From contig CAYLLN010000008.1 in assembly GCA_964384375.1 (NCBI GenBank), positions 60,665-124,664 on the forward strand: DNA of 64,000 bases. The letters run 5' to 3'. Each line of letters starts with the position of its first letter. Positions within the stretch are counted from its first letter, which is position 1. The stretch comes from CAYLLN01 sp964384375. Its GTDB lineage: Bacteria > Planctomycetota > Planctomycetia > Pirellulales > Pirellulaceae. The notes beneath the pieces are model-generated. The model was not told the DNA's origin, did no database searches, and worked only from the letters and a program-made list of their open reading frames with translations. A program made the position numbers and the translations under genes. Of the stretch, positions 26,001 to 35,835 are shown piece by piece.

Positions 26001-27359
26001 TCACCTGCCTTGCAGGCTATTCGACAAGAGCATGCCGTCGATTTCCACTTCAGCAGTCCGCAGCTCCCGCAGTGCCTCAAGGTAGTTGAGGTTCGTCTGC
26101 GAGAACGTCCGCTGCGCAGTCAGCAGCGACAGGAAATTGGCTTCGCCCACTTCGTACATTTTGCGGGTGATGTCGAGAGATTCTTGGGCCGCGGGCAGTA
26201 TCGCTGCGCGATACCGCTCGACCTGGTTTCGAGCATTGACATAGCGCTCATAGGTTGGGGCGAGGCGGCCTTGCAGGCTGAGTTCCAACTGTTGCAGAGC
26301 CTGTTCGGCGGCCGCAATCTCATGCTGTGCCTTGAGGATCGTCCCCTGGTTGCGATTGAACACCGGGATGGGCATCGAAACCATGATTCCGGCATCGGGT
26401 TTCCCTCCGATTCCGTTGTCCACGACGTTCACCAGGCCCTGTAAGCTGACGTTGGGGACCGGCTCCACGCGAGCGCGTTCCAAGGCGGCGCGAGCGCGGG
26501 TAATGTCGGTCATCGCCGAGGCAATTTCGGGGCTCGAACCCTGCAAGCGGTCCAGCGCCTCGCGAAAGTCAATCTCGCGGGGCGGGGCGTAGGCGTCGCC
26601 AACCAATGGTTTTGGAGGCAAGTGAGGATCCCCGACGACTGCGGCAAGGCCCCTCCACGCCGAGTCATGCCGATTGCGCGCGTTGCGGGCGAGCACTTGA
26701 GAGTTTTCGACTTCAAGCTGGGCTTGCAGAACGTCAGGCCGAGTCGCCTCCTTGCCCCGGACCAGGGCGTCAACCGCGGCCGCTCCTTGAACGCTAATGC
26801 GAACGAGGTGCTCGGTTAGGTCGATTTGGCGTTGGGCGAGCAGAACTTGGTAGAAGGAAAGCCGCACGTCGGTCAGCACTCGCTGTTGCTGGATGGCCAG
26901 TTCCTGCCGGGCTCGCGCAAGTTCCTGCTCCGCAACCGCCCGATTGAGCCGCAGCTTGCCACCCCGTACCAACTCTTGGCTGAATACCACGCCGTGCTGC
27001 TCGGCCTGTCCGCCGCTGCCGAGTTGCTGGCCGTCATAGCCGGCAGTTGGATTCGGCAGCAAGCCAACCTGGACCCAGCTCCCGCGGGCTGCTCCGACGA
27101 GGGCAGCCATCCGGTTGACGGACGGATTGGCCTGGAGTGCCAGTTGCTCTAGTTCTGGCAACGAGAAAGCATCAGGTTCGACGGGTGGCAGGGACTCCGG
27201 CGCAGGCGCTGAAGGAATTGGCTCCGCTTGCGACCGTAGCTGAACGCTCTGAATCTGAACGGGCTGCTGACACCACGCCGGCTGGGCCAAGCTGATGGCT
27301 GCCGTGAAGCTGCCGACAATGCGAAAAGTAATGCAGCTAAACCGCTTGAAATTGAACAT
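26001..27359 (-). CDS. cusC: Outer-membrane efflux factor of the TolC/CusC family
   Basis: A 452-aa protein with a signal peptide (ITFRIVGSFTAAISLAQPAW) and two OEP repeats, with FSLPELEQLALQANPSV, ELVRGGKLRLNRAVAEQE and FLSLLTAQRTFSQTNLNYL. It is intact and clearly related to the protein at 12631, but lacks the strong lipobox. It is the only fully intact transport component of the minus-strand third efflux cluster, because its cusA and cusB partners are broken. It may now serve the intact RND systems. Confidence 0.88.
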   Translation of the reverse strand: MFNFKRFSCITFRIVGSFTAAISLAQPAWCQQPVQIQSVQLRSQAEPIPSAPAPESLPPVEPDAFSLPELEQLALQANPSVNRMAALVGAARGSWVQVGLLPNPTAGYDGQQLGSGGQAEQHGVVFSQELVRGGKLRLNRAVAEQELARARQELAIQQQRVLTDVRLSFYQVLLAQRQIDLTEHLVRISVQGAAAVDALVRGKEATRPDVLQAQLEVENSQVLARNARNRHDSAWRGLAAVVGDPHLPPKPLVGDAYAPPREIDFREALDRLQGSSPEIASAMTDITRARAALERARVEPVPNVSLQGLVNVVDNGIGGKPDAGIMVSMPIPVFNRNQGTILKAQHEIAAAEQALQQLELSLQGRLAPTYERYVNARNQVERYRAAILPAAQESLDITRKMYEVGEANFLSLLTAQRTFSQTNLNYLEALRELRTAEVEIDGMLLSNSLQGR

Positions 27360-27421
27360 CGCGGGACTCCCTTCCCGAATTTGCGAGCACTCGCCGCAGT
27401 CTTGTTGATTTCACACTCAAA

Positions 27422-27769
27422 TCACTGGGTTGCGGGGAAAAACACCAGCCAGCCGCCAATCGTGAGCGACGCGAGTACGACGCCGGCAATCAGCGCGGAC
27501 CAAAAGTCCAAACCCAGCCGCTGGGAAAATGCCAGCGGCAGGAAAAACGGTAAGCCCAAGGGAACGAGAATCAACGTTTCGCGGGCCAGCTGCGAAATGG
27601 CTTTCAAGTCGTGATGCTGCGACCAGGCAACCAGGAACGCGAGAATGCTGACGATCGGGCGCGAGAGCAAGAGCGCCCCGGCACGCGGATACCGCCGGGA
27701 GATCTCGCCCACCGCGACGATAATCACCGCGACAATCGCTACCCGAGCCACATTCCAGGCTATGCCCAT
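27422..27769 (-). CDS. Small integral membrane protein, DUF3147-like
   Basis: A 115-aa protein with about four predicted TM segments (VARVAIVAVIIVAVGEI, ILAFLVAWS, LILVPLGLPFFLPLAF, ALIAGVVLASLTIGGW) and almost no soluble domain. It has the length and pattern of the DUF3147 family (short, four TMs, an SRP/P-rich loop after TM1). It lies between the outer-membrane factor and the lipoprotein gene on the same strand. Function is unknown for the family. The assignment is by memory of the pattern. Confidence 0.65.
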   Translation of the reverse strand: MGIAWNVARVAIVAVIIVAVGEISRRYPRAGALLLSRPIVSILAFLVAWSQHHDLKAISQLARETLILVPLGLPFFLPLAFSQRLGLDFWSALIAGVVLASLTIGGWLVFFPATQ

Positions 27770-27847
27770 CGACTTGCCCTCCGCTGTTCCCCGACTCCAG
27801 CACGATGTCTGGCGTCCGAAATCATCTGCTTCCGTCGCGAAGGAAAC

Positions 27848-28354
27848 CTATTTGGCCGCGCCTTCCTTCGCCGGCTCTTCCTTGAAATCACCGGAATACG
27901 GAGTGCCATCTACGTCGCCGCTGATCGTTCCCGCAAACTCCTGGACAATGCCAATCGTGTCGTGCGTGCCCACGAACCGCGACGAGGTCCCTTCGGCCTC
28001 TCCTTCCAGCGGCATGGCGGCCAGGTCCATCTCGGTCGCGGGCTCGTTGATGACGAGATGAATCTTTTCGGCCTTGATCGGGGCCGGAGTCTTCTCGTCG
28101 CTGCCGATGATATAGCAGGTGGCTTCTTTCTTATCGTGATCCACCGTGAATTCCACGTGGTAGGCCCCACCACCCCAATCGGTGAGGGCACCGCCGTGCG
28201 GCCCCGCGCCGTGCGAGTGAACCTCTGGCTCCGCGGCTGTGCCGCTGCTGCCGGTCGAGCTAGGTGCAGGGGCGGGTGCCGGTGCAGGCGATTGGCCGCA
28301 ACCGAGCGCAAACAGGACTACCGCCGAACTGGCGAGAATAGAAAAACGCTTCAT
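27848..28354 (-). CDS. Lipoprotein of the His-rich metal-cluster family
   Basis: Start at ATG 28354, behind GGAGGAAG. The 168-aa product has lipobox LFALGC, a Pro/Ala linker, and a beta-rich domain with HSHGAGPHGGALTDWGGG and VEFTVDHDKKEATCYI. It parallels the lipoprotein at 22590 but has fewer His residues. The gene lies between the intact DUF3147-like gene and the broken cusA. I infer periplasmic metal binding. Confidence 0.75.
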   Translation of the reverse strand: MKRFSILASSAVVLFALGCGQSPAPAPAPAPSSTGSSGTAAEPEVHSHGAGPHGGALTDWGGGAYHVEFTVDHDKKEATCYIIGSDEKTPAPIKAEKIHLVINEPATEMDLAAMPLEGEAEGTSSRFVGTHDTIGIVQEFAGTISGDVDGTPYSGDFKEEPAKEGAAK

Positions 28355-28376
28355 CGAACTTCCTCCGGGATAGGGA

Positions 28377-30340
28377 TCACGAAACAGAATCGCCCAGCGC
28401 GGGTGTCCCGAGGACAGCCGGACGGGGCTCAGGGTAGTCAACGATTTCCTCGGCGGCGGAATTGCCGGCAGCGACCAACCGCTCGGCATCCTGTCCGCTG
28501 AATTTCCAGAACAGCCCAGGGTGGATCAAGAATTCACAGAAGGTTGAGGTAATCAGTCCGCCCAGAATGACTGTGGCGACCGGATAGAGGATTTCGCGGC
28601 CAGCTCCTGGCCGCCCCACACCAGGGGCAAGAGGCCAATTCCCGCCGTGAGCGCTGTCATGAGGACGGGTGCCAGTCGCTCCAAGCTACCGCGCAGGATC
28701 ATCTGCTCCGAAAATGGCTCGCCCTCCTCTTTCATCAAATGGAAGTAGTGCGTCACGAGCAGAATTCCATTGCGGACTGCGATCCCACCCAGTGAGATGA
28801 AGCCCACGAGGCTGGCGACGGTGAGCGTTTGGCCGGTGAGCACGAGGGCTAAGACTCCTCCGATGAACGCAGTGGGGAGCGCATTGAGGATCTGCAAGAC
28901 GACGGGGACGGACGGGTAAAGAATCATCAGCACCAAGAACATTCCCACGACCGAGACGAGGGCCAAGACCAGAATCAAAGTCGTGGCCCGCTGCTGACTC
29001 TCGAATTGGCCCGCGTATTCCTCGAAATAGCCTTCGGGCATCTCCACGCGATCTTTGACTCGCTCCTGGATTTCTTTCACCGCGCTGGCCAGGTCGCGGT
29101 TCTCGGTGTTGCAACGGATGACGATTCGCCGGCGAGCGTTCTCGCGGTTGACGGCGTTGGGACCGACGCCTTCGCCAATGTCGGCCAAAGAACCCAATTC
29201 GACCTGCCCCTTGCCATTGGGCAATTCGATTCGCAGGTTTCCGAGATTGGCGTAGTCGGTGCGTGCCGCCTGCTCCAAGCGAATCAGCAGGTCGAACCGG
29301 CGCTGTCCTTCCAGCACCTGCGAAGTCACCTCGCCCTGCAAGGCCGTCTGCATGACCCGGCCGACGTATTCCCGCGTAAGACCATACTTCGCCAGGTCGT
29401 CAGGCCGCAGCCGGATATGTAGTTCGGCCGTCTGCTGGACCGGCTCGATGACGGGAGGCGTGACGCCGGGCACGTCCTTGATGGCCGTTTTCACCTTCTC
29501 GGCTGTCGCCAGCAGCGTATCGAGGTCGTCTCCGACTACCTTGATCGCGATCTGAGCATAGACGCCTGAAACCATGTGGCTGATCAAGTGCGCCAGGGGT
29601 TGCTCCACTTCGATGTCGACGCCGGGCACCTCTTCGCGAAGCTCGCGGAGCAGCGACTGGATCAGGGGAATCGCCGTCAGGGTAATGAACGTCGTGCGAA
29701 ATTGAGCAGGAACAAAAACAGGATGATGAGGACGAGTACGGCCCCGATCACGAGCGCTTCTCCGACATTGAAAATGCCGCGGTCGATGAAGTTCTTCAGT
29801 CGGAACAAATCGGAATTGATCACCACGTCGGCTGGCAGGGAGGCTTCCACATCCGCCAATGCTGCGGCTACGTCGTCCGTGAGAGCGCGAGTATCGACGT
29901 GTGGCTGTTTGACGAGAGTAAACACCGCGCCCGAACGGCCATTGATGCTGCCGTCGCCCCGTTTGAACTGTGCCCCCTCCGTCACGCGGGCCACGTCTTC
30001 CAGAAGCACCGGCCGCAAGTCATTGTCTTTGACGGGGATTTTTCGCAGATCCCGGACCACGCCGTTAGCGTCGGGACCGAGGCGACCCAGGATGCGAATG
30101 GGGCGCTCCGTTTCTCCGGTGACAGCAAAGCCGCCGCTAGTGTTGAGATTGCTTTGCGACAGCGCCGCTTCGACCTCTTGAAGCGTCACATCGAATTCCA
30201 GCAGCGCCGCGGGATTGACGAGAATCTGGTACTGCTTGCGGTCGCCACCCTGGATGAACACCTCCGCAACGCCGGGGATCTTCAGGAGACGGGGTCGGAC
30301 GACCCAGTCTGCCGTCGTCCGCAACGCCATCAGTTGTTCT
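28377..30340 (-). pseudogene. Decayed CzcA/CusA-family RND pump gene
   Basis: Several separate lesions are visible against the intact pump at 17238. (a) Homology starts only at MALRTTADWVV (about residue 155 of a normal pump), so the 5' end is gone and fused to unrelated sequence. (b) A base is missing in the NFRTTFITLTAIPL segment near 29698-29701. (c) Directly after that, TAIPL joins IQSLLRELREEVPGV, an in-frame loss of about 300 codons that removes TM4 and much of the porter domain. (d) One base is missing near 28606, which moves the tail GREILYPVATVILGG to another frame. The product cannot be a working pump. Confidence 0.85.
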
Positions 30341-30455
30341 TCCTCAGAGGGAAACACGATCTCGACTGATTGACCGTCGATTGTGGCCAGGGCCTTTTGC
30401 GCGCCTGCCACGAGGTTCGCGTCCTCCGGCTCCTCCCAGGACAATTGCCCCACTG

Positions 30456-31172
30456 TCAGGGGCTCCCACGTCTCGACGTTGTGCCGATCGACTGGCCGCC
30501 AAGCGAACACCTGCGGCGATAGAAGGCGAAGGTGCGGCTTTGCGTGTCGATCTGATTCGCGACGTGATGTACTTTGAGTTCTTTCGGCAGCGGCGGCCAA
30601 TCGGCGGTGTCACTCGTTTCAAAGGCGACTTCGATGGGATAGCCCCGTTTGGCAGCCTGCTGAATGAGCGACATATCCTTCTTGAAGCCTCGCCCCTCAA
30701 TCAGCAGCGCTCGGTGGTCGGCCAGATAGCACAACACTTCCCCTGCCTCGACCTGCTGCCCCAGTTCCACCTTGAGGACTTGCAGCTCGAAACTGAACGG
30801 CAGCCGGGCCGGCTCGCCATCCGTGGCAGCGGTCAGTGCAATCTCGGCTACCTTTAGTGCCTGCTCACCCGGTGCGTGGACAATGTACTCACTCGCAAAG
30901 TCGCCGTTCGCGGCGGCGTCGATGCGGTCCTGCGGCAGGCCGCGTGCGAGCAAGTCTTGCCGGTAAGCCTGCACGTTCACCCCCATCCGCTGAATCTGGT
31001 TGTCGATCTCGATGATTCGCGACGCAGGGATTCCGCCTGACTGCGCCAGACCTTCGAGCCGCTGTTTCTGCTGCTTAGCGATCTCGATTTCTTTCGTGGC
31101 CTTAAACAGTTCAAGTTGCGACGCATGCAGCGACTCGCTGATTAGGCCAAGTGGCGCGGCGCAGGAAAGCAA
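30456..31172 (-). pseudogene. Decayed CusB-type adaptor gene fragment
   Basis: The fragment keeps the coiled-coil hairpin and part of the barrel of a CusB adaptor (LELFKATKEIEIAKQQKQRL, GGIPASRIIEIDNQIQRM, ALLIEGRGFKKDMSLIQQA) but lacks the TM and lipoyl domain at the front and the last roughly 150 residues. Homology stops near SRTFAFY and the frame then runs into unrelated residues. It would have been the partner of the decayed pump. The gene order (cusB, cusA, lipoprotein, DUF3147, cusC) shows an originally complete efflux operon. Confidence 0.8.
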
Positions 31173-31190
31173 CGGCGCAAGAGGCGCTCG

Positions 31191-31699
31191 TTAGATGCGG
31201 AGAGTCCGCAGAGTCAGATAGATGTCGGAAGCGTCGCTCACCTCATCGGGTGGATGCCATCGTGGCGAGGGACGCGGAATTCTACCTGCCAAATGATCGA
31301 GGCATCCGGGTAGTGCCGCGAGTAAGGCGGTTTGCCAGGTCAACTGCCCGTAATCCTGGGGGCTCGCTGACGACGCCGTGCAAGCCTGTCCGGAAACGAA
31401 AATTGCGCTGGCATTGTGTTCCACACCGCATAGACCAGCACCCAATGGTTGGTTAGCCGCTTCATCCGGCGAACCTGTCACGCTGTCTTCAGTTGGCTTT
31501 CCCGGATGCGAATGCGCGTGGGTATGTCCGCCGAGCGCATGACTATGCCCGTGATCGGCGTGGCCGATGTGGAAATGCGGCGTTGCGTCATGTTCCCGCT
31601 GTTCCTCGGCCGAAGCCGCCCCGTGGGTTGCGGGATCGCGGCCAGTTGGCTGGCGAGAAACCCGACAATCACGAGGAGAGAAATGCAGCGTCGAAACAT
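31191..31699 (-). pseudogene. Frameshifted gene for exported His-rich protein
   Basis: The signal peptide starts at 31699 (MFRRCISLLVIVGFLASQLA). A shift near 31640 breaks the frame. In the other frame the sequence continues as a metal-ligand region with HDATPHFHIGHADHGHSHAL and HTHAHSHPGKPTEDS, and then into GAGLCGVEHNASAIF. The order and composition match the intact His-rich leader at 15197. It stood in front of the decayed cusB. Together these suggest the whole third cluster is degenerating. Confidence 0.65.
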
Positions 31700-32286
31700 G
31701 GCAATCGGGTTATCCTTTAATCTACGGCGAGTCGCCCGCCGCGGCAATGAGCGCGTTGCTGGCGTGCAGCGCTACAGGCAGTTTTGGGGGTCATCATTGT
31801 TATCGGATTCCGCGGTGCAATCGCTTCAATCGTAGTCTGCCGAAAAATGCCGGTTTGACTGATTCTTTGCCAGTTTGTCTTGGTCCCGAGCGATTGTCCA
31901 TAAGCTTGTGCAGTTTGTTGATTGGGAGGAAGTCAATCTTCGCTGGCGGCTTCTCTCATGACGTTCACCGAGTATCGAGTACCTACGACCACTGAGTCGA
32001 AGTCGCGAGACCTGTGAGGGGTATCGCGAGACGCAGGCGCCCCACCTTACACACGTCCCCAACTCGTCCAACAATTGGGGTCCACGTCAGCCCTAGTGCT
32101 TCACCGATGTTGAGGGCGGTTCAAAATGGCGGCGCGGGGCGGCCAAATTTGGTGGCGCTGGGTAAGAAAAGACTCCGATTGAAGGATGTGTCGCGGTAGA
32201 AATCGAAACGATCAGTTGGTCCGTCTGCGTCGCCGTTTGGCGTCCTGGAGCCGGTAGCATTCGACACATTCGCCCTGGTGGTTGGA

Positions 32287-32433
32287 CCTGCTGCTGCTCA
32301 CAATAACGTGGGCATGCTACTAGCCCGCCAAGGCCGCACCGCGGAGGCCGTGGTGGCATTCGACAAAGCGCTAGCGCTCGACGCCTCGCTTGCCCAGGCT
32401 CGTGCTGGTGCCGAGCTTCTCCGGAGCAGGTGA
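32287..32433 (+). pseudogene. 3' remnant of a tetratricopeptide-repeat gene
   Basis: The frame encodes a clean TPR helix pair: AHNNVGMLLARQGRTAEAV, then AFDKALALDASLAQARAGAE, ending LLRSR and a stop. No upstream part of the gene is present; homology stops abruptly at about 32287. TPR tails of this kind are common at the C-terminus of planctomycete multihaem or sulfotransferase-TPR proteins. It marks a deletion or insertion breakpoint. Confidence 0.6.
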
Positions 32434-32616
32434 GGTGCCGCTCACCGCCAGCCAGTCAACCGCGAACACTGCCTGAGCGGGATGTCGCAAGTGACTGACA
32501 GCGTTGAACTTGCGACAAATAACCGCAAAACAGTTTTAGGCGCGAGTCCCGGTCGGGATACGACGCTGCTACCACCTTATGGGCACGCTAATGTTAACCT
32601 GGAACTCTGGATTCGA

Positions 32617-32637
32617 GCCCGCCTCGGGCGATTTTTT
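32617..32637 (+). terminator. Rho-independent terminator-like hairpin
   Basis: GCCCG, loop CCT, CGGGC, then GA and six T. It is short but GC-rich and is followed at once by the T run. No coding gene ends just before it, so it could end a small RNA from the 32.5 kb area or be a remnant of a lost gene. Confidence 0.4.
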
Positions 32638-32869
32638 ACGTCGATTGCTCGAGCCAAGCGAGAATTGATCAACACTTGGAAGTCAGTTTTCTCAGAGGAA
32701 CCTGCTCCGTTTGTTTCTTGCCAGCAAGGACTCCCGTGGTCGGATGGGGCCGACGGCCCAGATTCCTGCCAGTCAAAGCCCGATCCACCCGAACCTCAGG
32801 GAACAGCCGCAACTCGTAGGTTCCAGATGGGCCATGTGGGTCGGCAGGCACATGGCTGTGGAGCCGCTG

Positions 32870-34951
32870 TTAGTAACGCTTCGGAAACCAGTGAGCATAA
32901 TGCTCCGCAACGTCTTTGATCTGGTCCGAAGCCTGGATCGTACCGGATGTAATCTGGCTGAGGACCAAAGCCAGAAAGTCCCGTTCATTCTGTTCCCAGC
33001 CCCACATCTGCAGCATGTCGCTGAGCACTCTTGCGCTTGGCAGACAATCCACGAACGCGACGGGGGACGAACTAGCACTGGCAAACCTTTTGACCAGTCC
33101 CACGCGCATTCGTCGGCACTTGTCCCACCACCACCCAGTCGTCGGGAGGCGTTCTGCGACAACTTGCCAAACCACTTCTCGAACGGCTTCTTCTTCGGCC
33201 ATCATGTACAAGCTTGCGAAAGATTTCGTCAGCAGTTCCTGGCCGACCTCGTCCGCTCGGTCGAGTCCTAGGCAACAAAGCAACGCATGAATCCCTGGGT
33301 CCCCGGCCTGGGAACACCGAGCCACGCAAGCAAGCCAATGTTCGGGCGCAATCGCTTTCACCAGCTTACTTGCCGGCGACGCAAGCCGAATGACACATGC
33401 CGCTTTGTCGCAGTCCAGGAGTGATTTTCTAAGCCAGTCTGCAAGTTCAGCAGCATTTTCAAGACTTGCTTTCCAATCATTAGGAGCGGCCCGATCCGCA
33501 TCTTCTCGCAACCATGTCAGCACTGCCTCAGCCGCTGTGGTGGGAAAACGAGCGACCATCGAGGATGCAACATTTCCTGTGCGAGACCGCAGTTGATTGG
33601 TTACGATCTGAAAAATACCGGACGCTACAAGTGAATCGGAACCGCAGACGATCTGCATGACGTCGGCAACGAACGGCGGTGGCGCACACCAGACGTCCCG
33701 CTGGATCGCGAGTTCGGGCTTACGCGCAATCATCGCCAGCGCCGTCTCAGGTTCGTGTGAAATGAAGGTGCCCATCGATTTCGCGCAGAGAAGCACGTAG
33801 AGCTCGTCACAGATTTCATCTGCAATCCGCGTGCTCTGCGACAAAGCGGACTTGGCGATCTGGCGGGCTGCGAATTCGTTGTGATGCCACAGCTCGGAAA
33901 ACCGACTTCTGACCTGCATCGCGTTTGCGTCAAACGCCGATGTGGGTTCGGCCAGCAGCGCGGTTAGGACTTGCTCCTCGGGAACACCTGGTGTCAGATC
34001 GCGCTCATGCGGAGCACCGGCTACGGAGGACTTCAGCGGCATTGCCTCCGAGCTGTCGGGGAATTCCGCATCGATCGCCTTCAGCACGTCCTGGTAGGAC
34101 ACCGATTCGTTCGAAAGCAAGACGTAAAGCCTCGCATAGGCCCCAATGGCCGCGCGGTCTTTTGCTTGCCCATACCGATGTAGGAAAGCGCGGAAGGGCG
34201 TCTCGTCGCCTTGCAAATCTTCGTTGAGCAGCTCGACCCAGCGTGGCTGAGGGCGCACTTGGGTCTGCTCACACACCTGGACGGTTTTATGGCTGCGCAC
34301 GATCTCCCGAAGCGAATCCCTGGGTACCGTCTGCAGGTCGAACTGGCCGGATGCAGCAACTCTCGGGTGAATTGCCCCTGTGCAGATTTGAAGTGTGAGT
34401 CCAGCCAAACGGTGAGCTTGTCGCCACAGCGCCAAGTAAAGCGACTGCAGATTCTCAGCATCGTCATCCGGAGTTACGATTGGCGCCCTGGTTCCGTATG
34501 CGCATTCGATAAGCCTTCTTGAGATGGCGGGAGGGGTGTAGTGGATAGAGGCGGGTGCATGAACCTTGACCTGCAACGTCTGAGAGTAGGATTCCAGATT
34601 GATGCTACCCTCCTCACCGGGCCTGGGACGACGAAACAAAGGCAGCAATAAGTCGAGACCATTGGTAGCATCGAGGTCACTTGAGATAAGCAACAATGAA
34701 TGGGTCCAGACACAACCTGGGCGGTCGCATTCGTCGGCGTACCAGGTTCGTGCCAGGCAGAAAAGCTTTTCCTCGGGCAGGGTGTATCCCGTGAGGTAGT
34801 CGCCAAATCCAGGGACTAGGCGAGGTCCCGACAGATCCGAAAGCGTGCGCATGGCGCGCTGCGATTCGCCCGACAGTCGCCGCGATCCGGCCAACAGACG
34901 ATGCCCTTCCGAGTAACCGTGCAGCGTTTGGTCAACCTTAATGACGCTCAC
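32870..34951 (-). CDS. GTPase-associated protein 1-like (GAP1) large protein
   Basis: A 693-aa protein that starts at GTG 34951 and overlaps the upstream GTPase gene by 14 bases. The N-terminus (VDQTLHGYSEGHRLLAGSRR, LSDLSGPRL, YLTGYTLPEEKLFCLARTWY, CVWTHSLLL) matches what I recall as the GAP1 N-terminal domain of GTPase-associated conflict systems. The remainder is mostly alpha-helical, with many short repeats, which suggests a scaffold or sensor. No nuclease or TM motif is visible. It is the last gene of a five-gene operon. I infer that it acts with the two GTPases; its biochemical role is not established to my knowledge. Confidence 0.82.
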   Translation of the reverse strand: MSVIKVDQTLHGYSEGHRLLAGSRRLSGESQRAMRTLSDLSGPRLVPGFGDYLTGYTLPEEKLFCLARTWYADECDRPGCVWTHSLLLISSDLDATNGLDLLLPLFRRPRPGEEGSINLESYSQTLQVKVHAPASIHYTPPAISRRLIECAYGTRAPIVTPDDDAENLQSLYLALWRQAHRLAGLTLQICTGAIHPRVAASGQFDLQTVPRDSLREIVRSHKTVQVCEQTQVRPQPRWVELLNEDLQGDETPFRAFLHRYGQAKDRAAIGAYARLYVLLSNESVSYQDVLKAIDAEFPDSSEAMPLKSSVAGAPHERDLTPGVPEEQVLTALLAEPTSAFDANAMQVRSRFSELWHHNEFAARQIAKSALSQSTRIADEICDELYVLLCAKSMGTFISHEPETALAMIARKPELAIQRDVWCAPPPFVADVMQIVCGSDSLVASGIFQIVTNQLRSRTGNVASSMVARFPTTAAEAVLTWLREDADRAAPNDWKASLENAAELADWLRKSLLDCDKAACVIRLASPASKLVKAIAPEHWLACVARCSQAGDPGIHALLCCLGLDRADEVGQELLTKSFASLYMMAEEEAVREVVWQVVAERLPTTGWWWDKCRRMRVGLVKRFASASSSPVAFVDCLPSARVLSDMLQMWGWEQNERDFLALVLSQITSGTIQASDQIKDVAEHYAHWFPKRY

Positions 34952-35813
34952 TGGTCGCTCCCTTGGTTCGCGTCATCAGCCATCGAATTGGCGCCGTAAT
35001 GTCGTGCTGGTAATCCTGGTCGCCGACCACTCTCAAACGATGAGCGGCAATCGGCTTGTCCCGCATGGCGTCGACCTGGACTTTATCGCCCAGATCGCAC
35101 CCCTGGGCGCTGATTCCAAAATAGCAGCATTCGAAGTCCTTCTGATGGGTCATCAGATACTGATAGAGCAACGGCATTTCGGTTTCTATCCAGTGGGCTG
35201 GACTCACGCCGTTAGAGACCATGTCCCAGGCCGATACGGCAATCACCAGTCCCAGTGGCCGCTCGGTAAGCGCGGCTAGCGACTGCAAGACATCGACGAG
35301 TTGCACTTGGGTGGGCGCCTTATGGGGATTCCAGACCTCCACGGAGTCGAGTCCACCGTCCGCAGGAGCGCTGCCTTCGGTTTCGGGAATGAGGGACTCG
35401 ATCTCGGAGATCAAGTGTTCCTTGCGAATGGCGGGGTGAATAAAGAGGATGCCGCCGGAACAGTCACGCACAAATGCCGCATAGTCGGCGGAGGCAACTC
35501 GATCCGTCCACTGTGCTTCTAACGACTCGCCGGAAAGATCTGGAATCCAAACGCGGGAGGTCAGGCCTGTCTCGTCTGCGAGCAACATCGAGACGATCTT
35601 CTCATCAGGAATTCGCGTGCGTTCGATAGGCTCAGCGCCAAGCCACTGCGATCGGATCTGATTCAAATGTGTCTTGTCGCCCTCTAAGGCGACCAGGCGC
35701 AGCGATTCGGGAACCTCGCGGAACTCAGCGACGTGCCACAAAGCCGCCAAAAAGGTTGTCTTGCCGGCGCGAGGGAGTCCGATGACGAATAGCTTTTCCT
35801 CGGCGTAATTCAT
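34938..35813 (-). CDS. P-loop GTPase, DO-GTPase1-like
   Basis: A 291-aa protein with an N-terminal P-loop GLPRAGKTT (12-20) and a switch/Walker B segment WIPDLSGESLE (D92). The usual G4 position reads VSAWD (S194-D197), so the expected Lys is replaced by Ala. A Trp follows in the same place in its partner. The fold looks like a TRAFAC-type GTPase of the double-GTPase class known from bacterial conflict systems. Its end overlaps the GAP1-like gene by 14 bases, and its partner GTPase lies 22 bases upstream. Base specificity may be altered by the G4 change. Confidence 0.8.
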   Translation of the reverse strand: MNYAEEKLFVIGLPRAGKTTFLAALWHVAEFREVPESLRLVALEGDKTHLNQIRSQWLGAEPIERTRIPDEKIVSMLLADETGLTSRVWIPDLSGESLEAQWTDRVASADYAAFVRDCSGGILFIHPAIRKEHLISEIESLIPETEGSAPADGGLDSVEVWNPHKAPTQVQLVDVLQSLAALTERPLGLVIAVSAWDMVSNGVSPAHWIETEMPLLYQYLMTHQKDFECCYFGISAQGCDLGDKVQVDAMRDKPIAAHRLRVVGDQDYQHDITAPIRWLMTRTKGATSERH

Positions 35814-35835
35814 GCATCATCCTTAGTCGGCGCCG

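Larger units (their letters stand above)
31700..32869. other. Gene-poor junction between the efflux region and the defence region
   Basis: About 1.2 kb with no convincing complete gene. It contains a TPR-gene remnant (32287-32433) and a terminator-like hairpin (32617-32637). Open frames here, such as one of 145 codons at 32482-32919, look random in composition and overlap the end of the next real gene. This is probably recombination debris at a module boundary. Confidence 0.6.

Noticed and set aside
32605..32625. GGATTCGAGCCC, similar to a tRNA T-arm or an attachment-site duplicate of tRNA-Ser
   Set aside because: Flanking bases do not form the T-stem and the match to the tRNA-Ser 3' end (GGATTCGAACC) is partial; too weak for an att site.
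32482..32919. 145-codon frame before the GAP1-like gene
   Set aside because: It overlaps the 3' end of the GAP1-like gene on the other strand and its composition is not protein-like.
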